Shown here piece by piece: positions 31,753 to 40,571 of a stretch of 64,000 nucleotides of DNA. The notes under the pieces were generated by a model. The model was not told where the DNA came from. It was given only the letters and a program-made list of their open reading frames with translations, and did no database searches. Every line of letters starts with the position of its first letter. Position 1 is the first letter of the stretch. The position numbers were made by a program, and so were the translations under genes. Source of the DNA: Chryseobacterium camelliae (GTDB lineage: Bacteria; Bacteroidota; Bacteroidia; Flavobacteriales; Weeksellaceae); NCBI RefSeq assembly GCF_027920545.1, contig NZ_CP115859.1:1054001-1118000 (forward strand). The letters run 5' to 3'.

Positions 31753-33825
31753 ATGTCATTACACTTCAATCCAAGAGATATTACATGGCTTGCCTTCAAT
31801 GAAAGGGTTTTACAGGAAGCTATGGACGAGAACGTACCTTTACATTTAAGAATCCGTTTTTTAGGAATTTTTTCCAATAATTTAGATGAATTTTTCAGGG
31901 TGCGTGTAGCCGGATTAAAACGTGCAATGGATTTTAAAGAGAAAGTAATCGCAGAGTCGTTTTACCAGCCTCCTTCAAAAATTCTTCAGAAAATCAATGA
32001 CATTGTTATCAAGCATCAGCAGAATTTTGATAAAACCTGGAAAAAAATACAGGTTGAAATGGCTGATCATAAGGTTTTCATTAAAACCGCAAAAAACTTA
32101 ACCGCAAAACAAAAGGAATTTGTCAGAAATTATTTTGACGAAGTTGTAGAAGCTAATGTGATCCCTATTCTTCTTCATGAGAACACACCGATGCCCTATA
32201 TGAGAGACAAAAGTCTTTATCTGGGTGTTGCGATGAGAAAAAAAGACTGGCAGTACTCCAGCAACTATGCTATCATCGAAATTCCTTCAAGATTCGTGGG
32301 TCGATTTCTTTTGTTGCCTTCGGAAAACCCTGAAGAAAAAGATGTGATGTTGTTAGAAGACGTAATTACCTTCAATTTACCACATATTTTCTCTTATTTC
32401 GGATATGACGAGTTTGCAGCAAACGCCTTTAAAGTAACAAAAGATGCAGAACTTGATCTCGATAATGATATCAGAACCAACTTCGCAGAAAAAATCGAAA
32501 AAGGATTAAAGAACAGAAGAAAAGGAAAACCGACCCGTTTCGTTTTTGATAAAGATATGGATAAAGCGCTGTTGGAAATGCTGATCCGAAAATTGAACTT
32601 AACAAAAAAAGACAGTATCATTCCGGGAGGGAAAATTCATAATTTTAAGCATTTCATGGATTTTCCGGATGTTTTTGAAAAGTACGAAAGACCGGTAGAA
32701 AGAACTTCTTTTATGCATCCTGCTTTTGAACATGGCGAAAGAGTAACGGATGTTATCTTGAAACACGATGTTCTACTTACCTTTCCTTATCATAAATACA
32801 ATCCTGTAATTGATCTTCTGCGTGAAGCGGCAATGGATCCTGATGTAAAATCGATCCAGATTACCGCTTACCGATTGGCAAGCAGCTCAAAAATAATCAA
32901 TGCATTAATTAATGCTGCCAGAAATGGCAAAGAGGTAACGGTAATGCTGGAACTTCAGGCAAGATTTGATGAAGAATCCAACTTAGAATGGAAAGAAATG
33001 CTGGAACCTGAAGGAATAACGGTTTTGGTGGGAATTCCTGACAAAAAAGTTCACGCAAAACTGTGTGTTATCAAAAAAAGAGCTCATAATAAAACGATTC
33101 AATACGGATTTATAAGCACCGGGAATTTTAATGAAAAAACCGCAAGAATCTATGGAGATCATCTCATAATGACCTCTGACAGAGGCGTAATGGCAGATAT
33201 CAATAAAGTCTTTAATGTACTGAAAAAGCCGAAAGAAGATTATCTTACTGTATTAAAGACCTGTAAAAATCTTTTGGTTTGTCCACAGTTTATGCGTGAA
33301 AAAATCATTCACCATATTGATAAGGAGATAGAAGAAGCGAAAGCGGGAAGAAAGGCAGAGATGATCATTAAAGCCAATTCGGTAAGCGACCGTATTCTTA
33401 TTACCAAGCTTTATGATGCTGCCAATGCAGGAGTTGTAATTAAAATGATTGTAAGAGGAATTTATTGTGCGGTTAACCAAAAAGATTTTAAAGAAAAAAT
33501 AAAAGCGATAAGTATTGTAGATGAGTATCTTGAACATGCAAGAGTAATGTACTTCTACAATAAAGGTTCGGAAGATTTATATATTTCTTCTGCCGACTGG
33601 ATGACGCGAAATCTTGATTACAGAATTGAAGCAGCCGCAAAAATCACTGATAAAAATTTAAAAACAGAGTTAAAAGACATTCTGGATATTCAGCTTCGTG
33701 ATAATGTAAAGGCAAGAATACTGGATAAGAAACTGAGCAACGAATACATCCGAAATAATAAGGATGAATGCCGTTCTCAGGTAGAAACGTATAAATATTT
33801 GAAAGCAAAAGCTGCAAAAAAATAA
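31753..33825 (+). CDS. ppk1: Polyphosphate kinase 1
   Basis: 690 residues, full-length Ppk1 with four domains: N-terminal 'RDITWLAFNERVLQEA', head domain with 'NNLDEFFRVRVAGLK', and two PLD-like C-terminal domains. The phosphorylated histidine is H434 in VHAKLCVI (E. coli H435), and H595 in EHARVMYFY is the second conserved His. 'ISSADWMTRNLDYR' is the second HxK-like region. It makes long-chain polyphosphate from ATP. A TATTTTTG -7 box at 31726-31733 precedes it. The ppx gene follows after 94 bp with its own promoter. Confidence 0.96.
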   Translation: MSLHFNPRDITWLAFNERVLQEAMDENVPLHLRIRFLGIFSNNLDEFFRVRVAGLKRAMDFKEKVIAESFYQPPSKILQKINDIVIKHQQNFDKTWKKIQVEMADHKVFIKTAKNLTAKQKEFVRNYFDEVVEANVIPILLHENTPMPYMRDKSLYLGVAMRKKDWQYSSNYAIIEIPSRFVGRFLLLPSENPEEKDVMLLEDVITFNLPHIFSYFGYDEFAANAFKVTKDAELDLDNDIRTNFAEKIEKGLKNRRKGKPTRFVFDKDMDKALLEMLIRKLNLTKKDSIIPGGKIHNFKHFMDFPDVFEKYERPVERTSFMHPAFEHGERVTDVILKHDVLLTFPYHKYNPVIDLLREAAMDPDVKSIQITAYRLASSSKIINALINAARNGKEVTVMLELQARFDEESNLEWKEMLEPEGITVLVGIPDKKVHAKLCVIKKRAHNKTIQYGFISTGNFNEKTARIYGDHLIMTSDRGVMADINKVFNVLKKPKEDYLTVLKTCKNLLVCPQFMREKIIHHIDKEIEEAKAGRKAEMIIKANSVSDRILITKLYDAANAGVVIKMIVRGIYCAVNQKDFKEKIKAISIVDEYLEHARVMYFYNKGSEDLYISSADWMTRNLDYRIEAAAKITDKNLKTELKDILDIQLRDNVKARILDKKLSNEYIRNNKDECRSQVETYKYLKAKAAKK

Positions 33826-33840
33826 TTACCCACGAAAATC

Positions 33841-33872
33841 TTGTTTTACACGTAAGTAATAATATATTTTTG
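33841..33872 (+). promoter_or_regulatory. Promoter of ppx
   Basis: TTG (33841-33843), 21-nt spacer, TATTTTTG (33865-33872); matches the flavobacterial consensus exactly. The ppx ATG is 47 bp further on. Confidence 0.5.
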
Positions 33873-33919
33873 TAAATTCATTTCGATAACTGAAATTTAA
33901 TAAAATACGTACGAACATA

Positions 33920-34804
33920 ATGATCATCGCAGCGATAGACATAGGAAGTAATGCAGCCAGACTTTTAATAAACGAAGTAAAAACTCAGCAGAAACAGCCT
34001 GAATTCATCAAGCTTAATCTCCTAAGAATTCCTTTGAGATTAGGAATGGATGTATTCACTATGGGAAAAATCGGTACCGAAAGAGAAAAAATGGTTCTTG
34101 ATTCCATGAAAATCTTCAGCGACCTGATGAGAATTTATAATGTACAGCATTACAGAGCGTGTGCCACAAGTGCGATGCGTGATGCGGCAAACGGCCAGGA
34201 CATCATTAAAGAAGTAAAAAAAACTTCGGGTATTGATATTGAAATCATTTCCGGTGATGAGGAAGCGACTTTAATCTATGAAAACCATGTTGCGGAAGGA
34301 CTCGACAAAAACTTCGCCTATCTTTATGTAGATGTTGGCGGCGGTTCTACCGAACTTACCTTCTATGAAAACGGTAAAATGGTTTATGAAAAATCATTTA
34401 ACATCGGGACGATTCGTCTTTTGAACGATCTGGTAGCAGAAGCCAACTGGAAGGAAATGAAAGAAGAAATAAAAGCCAATATTGTAAGTAAAAAGCCTAT
34501 TGTCGCTATTGGTTCCGGAGGAAATATCAATAAGGTTTTTTCTTTAAGCAAAACCAAAGACGGAAAACCGATGTCTGCTTCTTACCTGAAAAAAGTCTAT
34601 AAAGAATTTGCCGGGCTTACGATAGATGAAAGAATGACCCAGTACAATTTAAGACAGGACCGTGCCGACGTTCTGGTTCATGCCTTGAAAATCTACAACA
34701 ACGTCATGTCATGGTCGGATATCAGCAGGATTTTTGTTCCTAAAATATCTGTTGCCGATGGATTGATTCATAATATCTACAGTAACTTACAACATAAAAA
34801 GTAG
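33920..34804 (+). CDS. ppx: Exopolyphosphatase, Ppx/GppA family
   Basis: 294 residues, the short single-module form (ASKHA fold). Phosphate loops 'IAAIDIGSNAARLLINE' at the start and 'YLYVDVGGGSTELTFYENG' near 130-150; catalytic E in 'SGDEEATLIYENHV' near 112. Hydrolyses polyphosphate from the end or pppGpp to ppGpp; the two activities cannot be separated by sequence. It is next to ppk1, giving a make-and-break pair. The HD-like C-terminal domain of large Ppx proteins is absent, as is usual for Bacteroidetes. Confidence 0.92.
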   Translation: MIIAAIDIGSNAARLLINEVKTQQKQPEFIKLNLLRIPLRLGMDVFTMGKIGTEREKMVLDSMKIFSDLMRIYNVQHYRACATSAMRDAANGQDIIKEVKKTSGIDIEIISGDEEATLIYENHVAEGLDKNFAYLYVDVGGGSTELTFYENGKMVYEKSFNIGTIRLLNDLVAEANWKEMKEEIKANIVSKKPIVAIGSGGNINKVFSLSKTKDGKPMSASYLKKVYKEFAGLTIDERMTQYNLRQDRADVLVHALKIYNNVMSWSDISRIFVPKISVADGLIHNIYSNLQHKK

Positions 34805-34825
34805 TTTTTACAACATACCAATTAT

Positions 34826-34858
34826 AAAGCCATTCATTTTTGAGTGGCTTTTGTTTTG
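34826..34858 (+). terminator. Rho-independent terminator after ppx
   Basis: 10-bp stem (34826-34835 with 34842-34851, one G-U), 6-nt loop, then T-rich sequence. Confidence 0.75.
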
Positions 34859-34930
34859 TGAATCGTTAAATTATAAAAAGATTTTAAAGTAAAACCTAAT
34901 CAGGCAACGTCATTAAGAAAAACAGCAGAA

Positions 34931-35584
34931 ATGGACACACTCAAAATAATTCTAACAGGAGCAACTGGAATGGTAGGAGAAGGAGTTCTTATGGAATGTC
35001 TTGAAAACCCCAATATATCGGAAATATTAAGCGTAAGCAGAAAACCTTCCGGAAAGAAACACGCAAAACTTAAAGAATACATTATTTCAGACTTTTTAAA
35101 AATCGATATGAATGACGAAAATCTGAAAGGCTATGATGCGGTTTTCTTCTGTGCCGGAATCAGCAGTATAGGAATGAGTGAAGAAGAATATATTAAAACA
35201 ACTTATGATGTGACATTACATTTTGCAAAGGTTGTTTTAAACCAGAATCCGAATATGGTATTCAATTATGTTTCGGGAGCGCACACCGACAGTACAGAAA
35301 GCGGAAAAGTGATGTGGGCAAGAGTAAAAGGCAAAACCGAAAACGCATTAAAGAAGCTGGGATTAAAAGCGGCCTACAATTTACGTCCCGGATTTATGAA
35401 ACCGGTTGAAGGTCAGGAAAATGTAAAATGGTTCTTTAAGCCTTTTATTTGGCTGTTCCCTATTTTTTTACCGTCAAAATCATTAACTTTACACGAAGTG
35501 GGGAGAGCAATGATCAATGCCGTACAAAAAGGATACCCAACTTCAACATTAGAAATTAAAGACATTAAAAATCTCGCGGTATGA
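34931..35584 (+). CDS. NAD(P)-binding Rossmann-fold protein (epimerase/SDR-like)
   Basis: 217 residues, one atypical short-chain dehydrogenase domain. The dinucleotide motif is LTGATGMVGEGVL (GxxGxxG) at 9-21. 'VFFCAGISSIGMSEEEY' and 'VFNYVSGAHTDSTESGKVMWARVKGKTE' follow, where the usual YxxxK is replaced by a W-x-R-x-K-like segment. 'YNLRPGFMKPVEG' is near 160. Related proteins include HTATIP2/TIP30-like and YwnB-like oxidoreductases. Substrate unknown. The stop overlaps the ATG of a 50-codon membrane peptide gene (ATGA). Confidence 0.85.
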   Translation: MDTLKIILTGATGMVGEGVLMECLENPNISEILSVSRKPSGKKHAKLKEYIISDFLKIDMNDENLKGYDAVFFCAGISSIGMSEEEYIKTTYDVTLHFAKVVLNQNPNMVFNYVSGAHTDSTESGKVMWARVKGKTENALKKLGLKAAYNLRPGFMKPVEGQENVKWFFKPFIWLFPIFLPSKSLTLHEVGRAMINAVQKGYPTSTLEIKDIKNLAV

Positions 35585-35733
35585 AAGATATGTTAAAAAG
35601 AATTTTTCTGGTTATTTTTGTATTACTCGTTCTGACAGCTATTTCAGGGTTTTTCTTCATGCAGAAGCATCCATTGGAAGGGAAGCAATCTACAACAAAA
35701 AATCTTACGCCTTCAGAACAGAAGATTAAGTAA
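35581..35733 (+). CDS. Small membrane protein, 50 residues
   Basis: Short gene starting in the ATGA overlap with the Rossmann-protein stop codon. After the charged start MKDMLKR there is one membrane segment (IFLVIFVLLVLTAISGFFF) and a polar tail ending in NLTPSEQKIK. Translational coupling, positive-inside N-terminus and normal codon use argue that it is real. No family recognised; it might be an inner-membrane peptide made with the upstream enzyme. Confidence 0.65.
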   Translation: MKDMLKRIFLVIFVLLVLTAISGFFFMQKHPLEGKQSTTKNLTPSEQKIK

Positions 35734-35757
35734 TACAACTGTTTATAAACAGACAGA

Positions 35758-35788
35758 ACATATCATTTTACGGATATGTTTATTCTTT
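35758..35788 (+). terminator. Possible terminator
   Basis: 8-bp stem AACATATC/GATATGTT (35758-35765, 35773-35780) followed by a short T-rich stretch. Weak, but well placed after the small membrane gene. Confidence 0.45.
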
Positions 35789-35915
35789 ATGCAGCCTTAT
35801 CGCGTTACTTTTCACCTTAACTACAGTTACCTATTTATTAAACATTTATTAAAATTACCTTAAAATGTTTGCAGCGTAGAAACTTCATTTTTGCATAAAC
35901 TTAATATAAGTAAAA

Positions 35916-38900
35916 ATGATTAATAACTACTTGTTAAAAGGCACTGTAATTGCCGCATTTTTTCTCCAGGGAAATCTTTTCGGACAGACCTCTCTCATCC
36001 ACTACTGGAATTTTAATAATAACGCCTCTGCTGCTTCCATCACTACCCCAACCTCAACTTTAACAGGTGGTTCAATGGCAGCATTTACAAGCGGAACCAC
36101 TGAAGTTGATTTCGCAGGAGGAACAGGACAAAATTTTAATGTTGACAATTTAAATGCCAGAAACGGAGATGCTTCAGGAACACATTTGAGATACAATATC
36201 CCGATCGGAGGTAACTTACAATTCAATTTACCTACTACCGGATATAATAATGTAATTGTAAAGTTCACAACGAGAAGATCTGGTTCGGGAGCAGGAACAC
36301 AAATATGGACCTACTCAACAGACGGAACTACTTTCCTTCCTTACCAGACAGTTTCTCCATTAGATGCAAACCCTCAATTGATTACATTTGATTTTTCAGC
36401 CATTGCAGGTATTGCCAACAACCCGAATTTCAAACTAAAGGTTGAGTTTGCTGCAGGAGCAGGAGGAACGGTAGGAAACAACCGTTTTGATAATTTCACG
36501 GTAGACGCAACCGCGATAAGCGGAATCGATACCACTCCGCCAACCATAACTTACCTTCCCGCAAACAACACAAATAATGCTTCCACAACTGTAAATCCCA
36601 GTATTTCTTTCAATGAAAATGTAAGGTTAACAGACAATTCAACGATCAACGATTCTAATGCACAGACTCTTGTAGATTTCCGTCTTGGAAATGCTTCAGG
36701 TACACAGGTTCCCTTCACAACGACTTTTAGCAACAACAAAATCACGGTAATCCCCACTTCAGGTTTAGTTCCCAACCAAACTTATTATTTGGCTCTAAAA
36801 CCGAATATGGTGGAAGATATGAGTGACAACGCTGTAACAACATTAAATTCAACAACATTTAGCACAGCAGGAACTGCAATTTCTTTGGATAAAAATTTTA
36901 TTAAAGTCAACGAAAATGCAGGAAGTTTAGCATTTAAAATAAATGTTGCCAACCCGGCAAATTCATCAGTCAATCTTGTAGTAAAACCGGCGTCATTCAG
37001 CACCGCAGACAACAATGATTTCACTTTAGCCAATCAGACGATTAGCCTTAGTCCGTCAATGACGAGCTATACCGTAAATATTCCGATTATAGATGATACT
37101 TTACAAGAACAACATGCTGAATATTTTGTGGTAAGCCTTGAAAATCCTGTTGGAGCAACAATTTCAGGCGACAACAATGCAACGGTTTATATTGTTGATA
37201 ATGATAAACCGGCACCCGTTCCCTCCAACCAAATCTCATTAAACTATATCGGAAGTTTTGATCCTTCCGGAACGAACAACAGTTCTACGGAAATTGTAGT
37301 GCATGATCCTGCAACTCAGAAATTATTCACCATCAGTTCCATTACAGATGTTTTTGATATTATTAATTTCAGTAACCCAATTGCTCCGACTGTTGTAAAC
37401 ACTGTCAATATGGCACCGTATGGAGGCATCACAAGCATCGCGGTGAAAAACGGAATCGTTGCAGCGGCCTCCCCTAACACTAATCCCCAACTGAATGGTT
37501 CTGTCGTATTTTTTGACACGAGCGGAACATTTTTAAAGCAAGTTACTGTAGGTGCATTACCGGACATGATCACTTTCTCTCCGGACGGAACCAAAGTAAT
37601 CACGGCTAACGAAGGAGAACCGAATGATGCTTACACCGTAGATCCGGAAGGTTCTGTAAGTATTATTGATATTTCAGGAGGAATCAGCAATCTTACCCAA
37701 TCTAATGTCACAACCCTTAATTTTAACGCTTTTGATTCTCAGGTGGCAGCTTTAGCAGCAACTGGATTAAGAAAAGTAAGAACCAACAATACACTTTCTC
37801 AGGATCTGGAACCCGAATATGTAACGATAAGTTCTGACAGTCAAAAAGCATGGGTTACGCTTCAGGAAAATAATGCGATTGCAGAAATCAATTTAGCAAC
37901 AAAAACGATTACAAATATTTGGGGATTAGGCAAAAAAGACATGAGTATTCCAGGAAACGGCTTTGATGCTTCAGATAACAATGGTGAAGTTCTTATTGCC
38001 AACTGGCCGGTAAAAGCCTATTATATGCCGGATGGAATTCAGAATTTCAAATCCGGAAGTACCCATTATATTGTAACCGCAAACGAAGGAGACGAAAAAG
38101 ATCTTACAGGATTCAGTGAGAGAACAACGGTCGGAGCAAACACTTACACTTTAGATTCTTCAATTTTCCCGCAATCTTCAATCTTAAAAGCCTCTTACAA
38201 TCTGGGAAGATTCAGGGTTTCTAATGCAACCGGAAATACGGATGGTGATGCAGATTTTGAAGAAATGGCAGCACTGGGAGCCCGTTCATTCTCCATTTTC
38301 AATGCAGACACCAAACAAATCGTTTACGATAGTGGTGATAAGTTTGAAAGATATATTGCAGCCAATCACCCATTAATTTTCAATGCTGACAATGAAGCTA
38401 ACGGAGCTAAAAACAGAAGCCGTGCAAAAGGTCCGGAACCGGAAGGTGTGGCAGTAGGAACGCTTGCAGGACAAACGTATGCTTTCATTACGCTGGAAAG
38501 AACCGGAGGTGTAATGGTATACAATGTTACGGATCCTAATAACCCAACATTTACAGATTACAAACATTCGCGTATGACATCAGCTTACGGTGGAGACAAC
38601 GGTCCGGAGGGGATTATTTACATCGCTCCTGAAAATACAACAACAGGTAAACCATACGTGATCATTGCCAACGAAATCAGCGGTACATTATCGATGTATG
38701 AAATTGTATCGACAACATTAGCAACAGGGGAAGTAAAAGCTGAAAAAACAACCTTCAACGTATTCCCGAATCCGGTGACAAAAGGAAACACATTGTATTT
38801 CAACAGAGCTCAGGATTATGAATTGTACGACATGTCCGGAAAACTGCTCGGAAAAGAAAAAAATGCTTTAACAATCGACACTTCGAAACTTTCTACAGGA

Positions 38901-38954
38901 GTTTATTTGGTTAAAACTTCAGACGGTTTTGTGAAAAGAGTGATTGTAAAGTAG
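35916..38954 (+). CDS. T9SS-secreted choice-of-anchor I family protein
   Basis: 1012 residues. Signal peptide 1-24 (FFLQGNLFGQ). N-terminal jelly-roll-like domain (25-205), SbsA-type Ig-like domain 'TPPTITYLPANNTNNASTTV' (about 207-320), Calx-beta-like domain with 'EYFVVSLENPVGATISGDNN' (325-430), then the large choice-of-anchor I propeller from about 440 to 925 ('ITFSPDGTKVITANEGEPND', 'IVTANEGDEKDLTGF', 'GPEPEGVAVGTL', 'GPEGIIYIAPEN'). The last 75 residues are the T9SS sorting domain ('FNVFPNPVTKGNTLYF', 'LSTGVYLVKTSDG'). An extracellular, perhaps phosphoesterase-associated, protein; activity unproven. Confidence 0.9.
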   Translation: MINNYLLKGTVIAAFFLQGNLFGQTSLIHYWNFNNNASAASITTPTSTLTGGSMAAFTSGTTEVDFAGGTGQNFNVDNLNARNGDASGTHLRYNIPIGGNLQFNLPTTGYNNVIVKFTTRRSGSGAGTQIWTYSTDGTTFLPYQTVSPLDANPQLITFDFSAIAGIANNPNFKLKVEFAAGAGGTVGNNRFDNFTVDATAISGIDTTPPTITYLPANNTNNASTTVNPSISFNENVRLTDNSTINDSNAQTLVDFRLGNASGTQVPFTTTFSNNKITVIPTSGLVPNQTYYLALKPNMVEDMSDNAVTTLNSTTFSTAGTAISLDKNFIKVNENAGSLAFKINVANPANSSVNLVVKPASFSTADNNDFTLANQTISLSPSMTSYTVNIPIIDDTLQEQHAEYFVVSLENPVGATISGDNNATVYIVDNDKPAPVPSNQISLNYIGSFDPSGTNNSSTEIVVHDPATQKLFTISSITDVFDIINFSNPIAPTVVNTVNMAPYGGITSIAVKNGIVAAASPNTNPQLNGSVVFFDTSGTFLKQVTVGALPDMITFSPDGTKVITANEGEPNDAYTVDPEGSVSIIDISGGISNLTQSNVTTLNFNAFDSQVAALAATGLRKVRTNNTLSQDLEPEYVTISSDSQKAWVTLQENNAIAEINLATKTITNIWGLGKKDMSIPGNGFDASDNNGEVLIANWPVKAYYMPDGIQNFKSGSTHYIVTANEGDEKDLTGFSERTTVGANTYTLDSSIFPQSSILKASYNLGRFRVSNATGNTDGDADFEEMAALGARSFSIFNADTKQIVYDSGDKFERYIAANHPLIFNADNEANGAKNRSRAKGPEPEGVAVGTLAGQTYAFITLERTGGVMVYNVTDPNNPTFTDYKHSRMTSAYGGDNGPEGIIYIAPENTTTGKPYVIIANEISGTLSMYEIVSTTLATGEVKAEKTTFNVFPNPVTKGNTLYFNRAQDYELYDMSGKLLGKEKNALTIDTSKLSTGVYLVKTSDGFVKRVIVK

Positions 38955-39021
38955 AGTAATATAGTTAGTTGATGAAAGTCTCGGGATTTCTCGGGACTTT
39001 TTTGTTTGAAATACAATAATA

Positions 39022-39050
39022 AAAAAAGACAGACCCGAAAGCCTGTCTTA
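39022..39050 (-). terminator. Rho-independent terminator of the NifU/Mrp operon
   Basis: Minus strand: stem AAGACAG/CTGTCTT (39026-39032 and 39043-39049), 10-nt loop, followed by seven T. Confidence 0.7.
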
Positions 39051-39071
39051 AAAAATATATCGTTGTATTTT

Positions 39072-39320
39072 TTACTCTACATTCACTACCTTTTCAATTT
39101 CAGGAGCATGTTGTTTGATGGTATTTTCAACACCTAATTTCAATGTTGAAAAATTAAGAGAGCACCCTGAGCAGTTTCCTAAAAGTTTTACATATACTGT
39201 ACTTTCCTTTACATCGATCAGCTCAATATCACCTCCGTCTTTATTAAGAAACGGACGAATGCTTTCCAATGCTTCCATTACTTTGGTTACAGTCTCTTCG
39301 TGTGTTGTATTTATCTCCAT
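39072..39320 (-). CDS. NifU C-terminal domain Fe-S scaffold protein
   Basis: 82 residues from the ATG at 39320 (MEINTTHEETV), which leaves a 17-bp gap to the upstream gene; an earlier ATG at 39356 would overlap it. The NifU/NfuA C-domain is complete: 'ALESIRPFLNKDGGDIEL', 'VYVKLLGNCSGCSLN' with the cluster-holding C50 and C53, and 'GVENTIKQHAPEI'. It holds a transient [4Fe-4S] cluster for delivery. It follows an Mrp-type ATPase, which is also an Fe-S carrier, so the two form a maturation operon. Confidence 0.92.
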   Translation of the reverse strand: MEINTTHEETVTKVMEALESIRPFLNKDGGDIELIDVKESTVYVKLLGNCSGCSLNFSTLKLGVENTIKQHAPEIEKVVNVE

Positions 39321-39337
39321 TCTGGGTTTGGTTTTCT

Positions 39338-40441
39338 TTATTTTTTTGGTGAGCAACCCGCCATTGTCGTGATTTTCACTGCTTCGGTCGGAGGAAGGTT
39401 TTTATTTCTTTCCACAAGGCTTTCTATCATTTTCTGTACAGTTCCTGTGTAGATATCAGAAATTTTAGAATTTTCCTGTAATGCAGCAGGTCTTCCTACA
39501 TCTCCCGCTTCTCTTATACTCTGAATCAATGGAATTTCTCCCAATACAGGAATTCCAAGATCATCTGCCAAATATTGCGCTCCTTGGTTTCCAAAGATAT
39601 AATATTTATTCTCAGGTAATTCTTCCGGAGTAAAATAAGCCATATTTTCAACCAATCCAAGCACCGGAATATTGATGCTTTCCATCTGGAACATCGCAAT
39701 TCCTTTTCTTACGTCTGCCAAAGCAACGTGCTGAGGTGTACTTACGATTACCGCTCCTGTTACCGGAACTTCCTGAATGATTGATAAATGAATATCTCCT
39801 GTTCCCGGAGGAAGATCGATCAGTAAAAAGTCCAGCTCTCCCCAAGCTGCATCTCTGATCATCTGGTTCAAAGCTTTTGAAGCCATAGGACCTCTCCAAA
39901 CTACCGCCTGATTTGCTCCTGAAAAATATCCGATCGAAAGCATTTTTACCCCGTAATTTTCAATAGGTTTCATCAGGCTTCTTCCATCAACTTCTACCGT
40001 AACCGGTTTTTCACCTTCTGTATCAAACATCGTAGGAACTGAAGGACCGTAGATATCTGCATCTAACAAACCTACTTTAAAGCCCATTTTTGCTAAAGTA
40101 ACTGCGATGTTGGCAGAAACCGTAGACTTCCCTACTCCCCCTTTTCCGGATGCAATAGCGATGATATTTTTAATTCCCGGGATTTGTTTCCCTTTGATCT
40201 GGCTTTGCTGAATTTCACTTGGCTCTGGTGAAACTATTTTAAGTTTTAAATTAATCTCTTCTCCGAATTCACTGGCAAACGCCTGTTTCATGGCAGCTTC
40301 CAGTTTCTTTTTTTCGTGCATTGCCGGTGAATGAGCAGTCATATCAATATATACTTCCGTACCCATGATCTGTAAGTTATTCACCAGGTCGTCTACTTCT
40401 ATCTCTTTAAGGAAATTTTGTACCTTTTCTTTAGTCAACAT
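39338..40441 (-). CDS. Mrp/NBP35 family Fe-S cluster carrier ATPase
   Basis: 367 residues from the ATG at 40441 (MLTKEKVQNFL); an upstream ATG would add seven residues. N-terminal MIP18/DUF59 domain (1-75), then a MinD-type P-loop ATPase: Walker A GKGGVGKST at 99-107 with 'VGLLDADIYGPSVP', and 'LLIDLPPGTGDIHL'. The CxxC usually seen between NMxYF and IFG in many Mrp proteins is absent here ('NMAYFTPEELPENKYYIFG'), as in other Bacteroidetes as far as I recall. It carries or loads [4Fe-4S] clusters. First gene of the operon with the NifU-C protein. Confidence 0.92.
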   Translation of the reverse strand: MLTKEKVQNFLKEIEVDDLVNNLQIMGTEVYIDMTAHSPAMHEKKKLEAAMKQAFASEFGEEINLKLKIVSPEPSEIQQSQIKGKQIPGIKNIIAIASGKGGVGKSTVSANIAVTLAKMGFKVGLLDADIYGPSVPTMFDTEGEKPVTVEVDGRSLMKPIENYGVKMLSIGYFSGANQAVVWRGPMASKALNQMIRDAAWGELDFLLIDLPPGTGDIHLSIIQEVPVTGAVIVSTPQHVALADVRKGIAMFQMESINIPVLGLVENMAYFTPEELPENKYYIFGNQGAQYLADDLGIPVLGEIPLIQSIREAGDVGRPAALQENSKISDIYTGTVQKMIESLVERNKNLPPTEAVKITTMAGCSPKK

Positions 40442-40571
40442 AAAAAAATAAATTGTCCACAAATTTACGGAAATTTTACCTATTTAGAATAAGTAAACTT
40501 ACTGATAGATAAATTCTTTTGCGAAACAAAATTTTGTAGTATTTTAGGGGGATTTTTAATAGTAAAATGTA

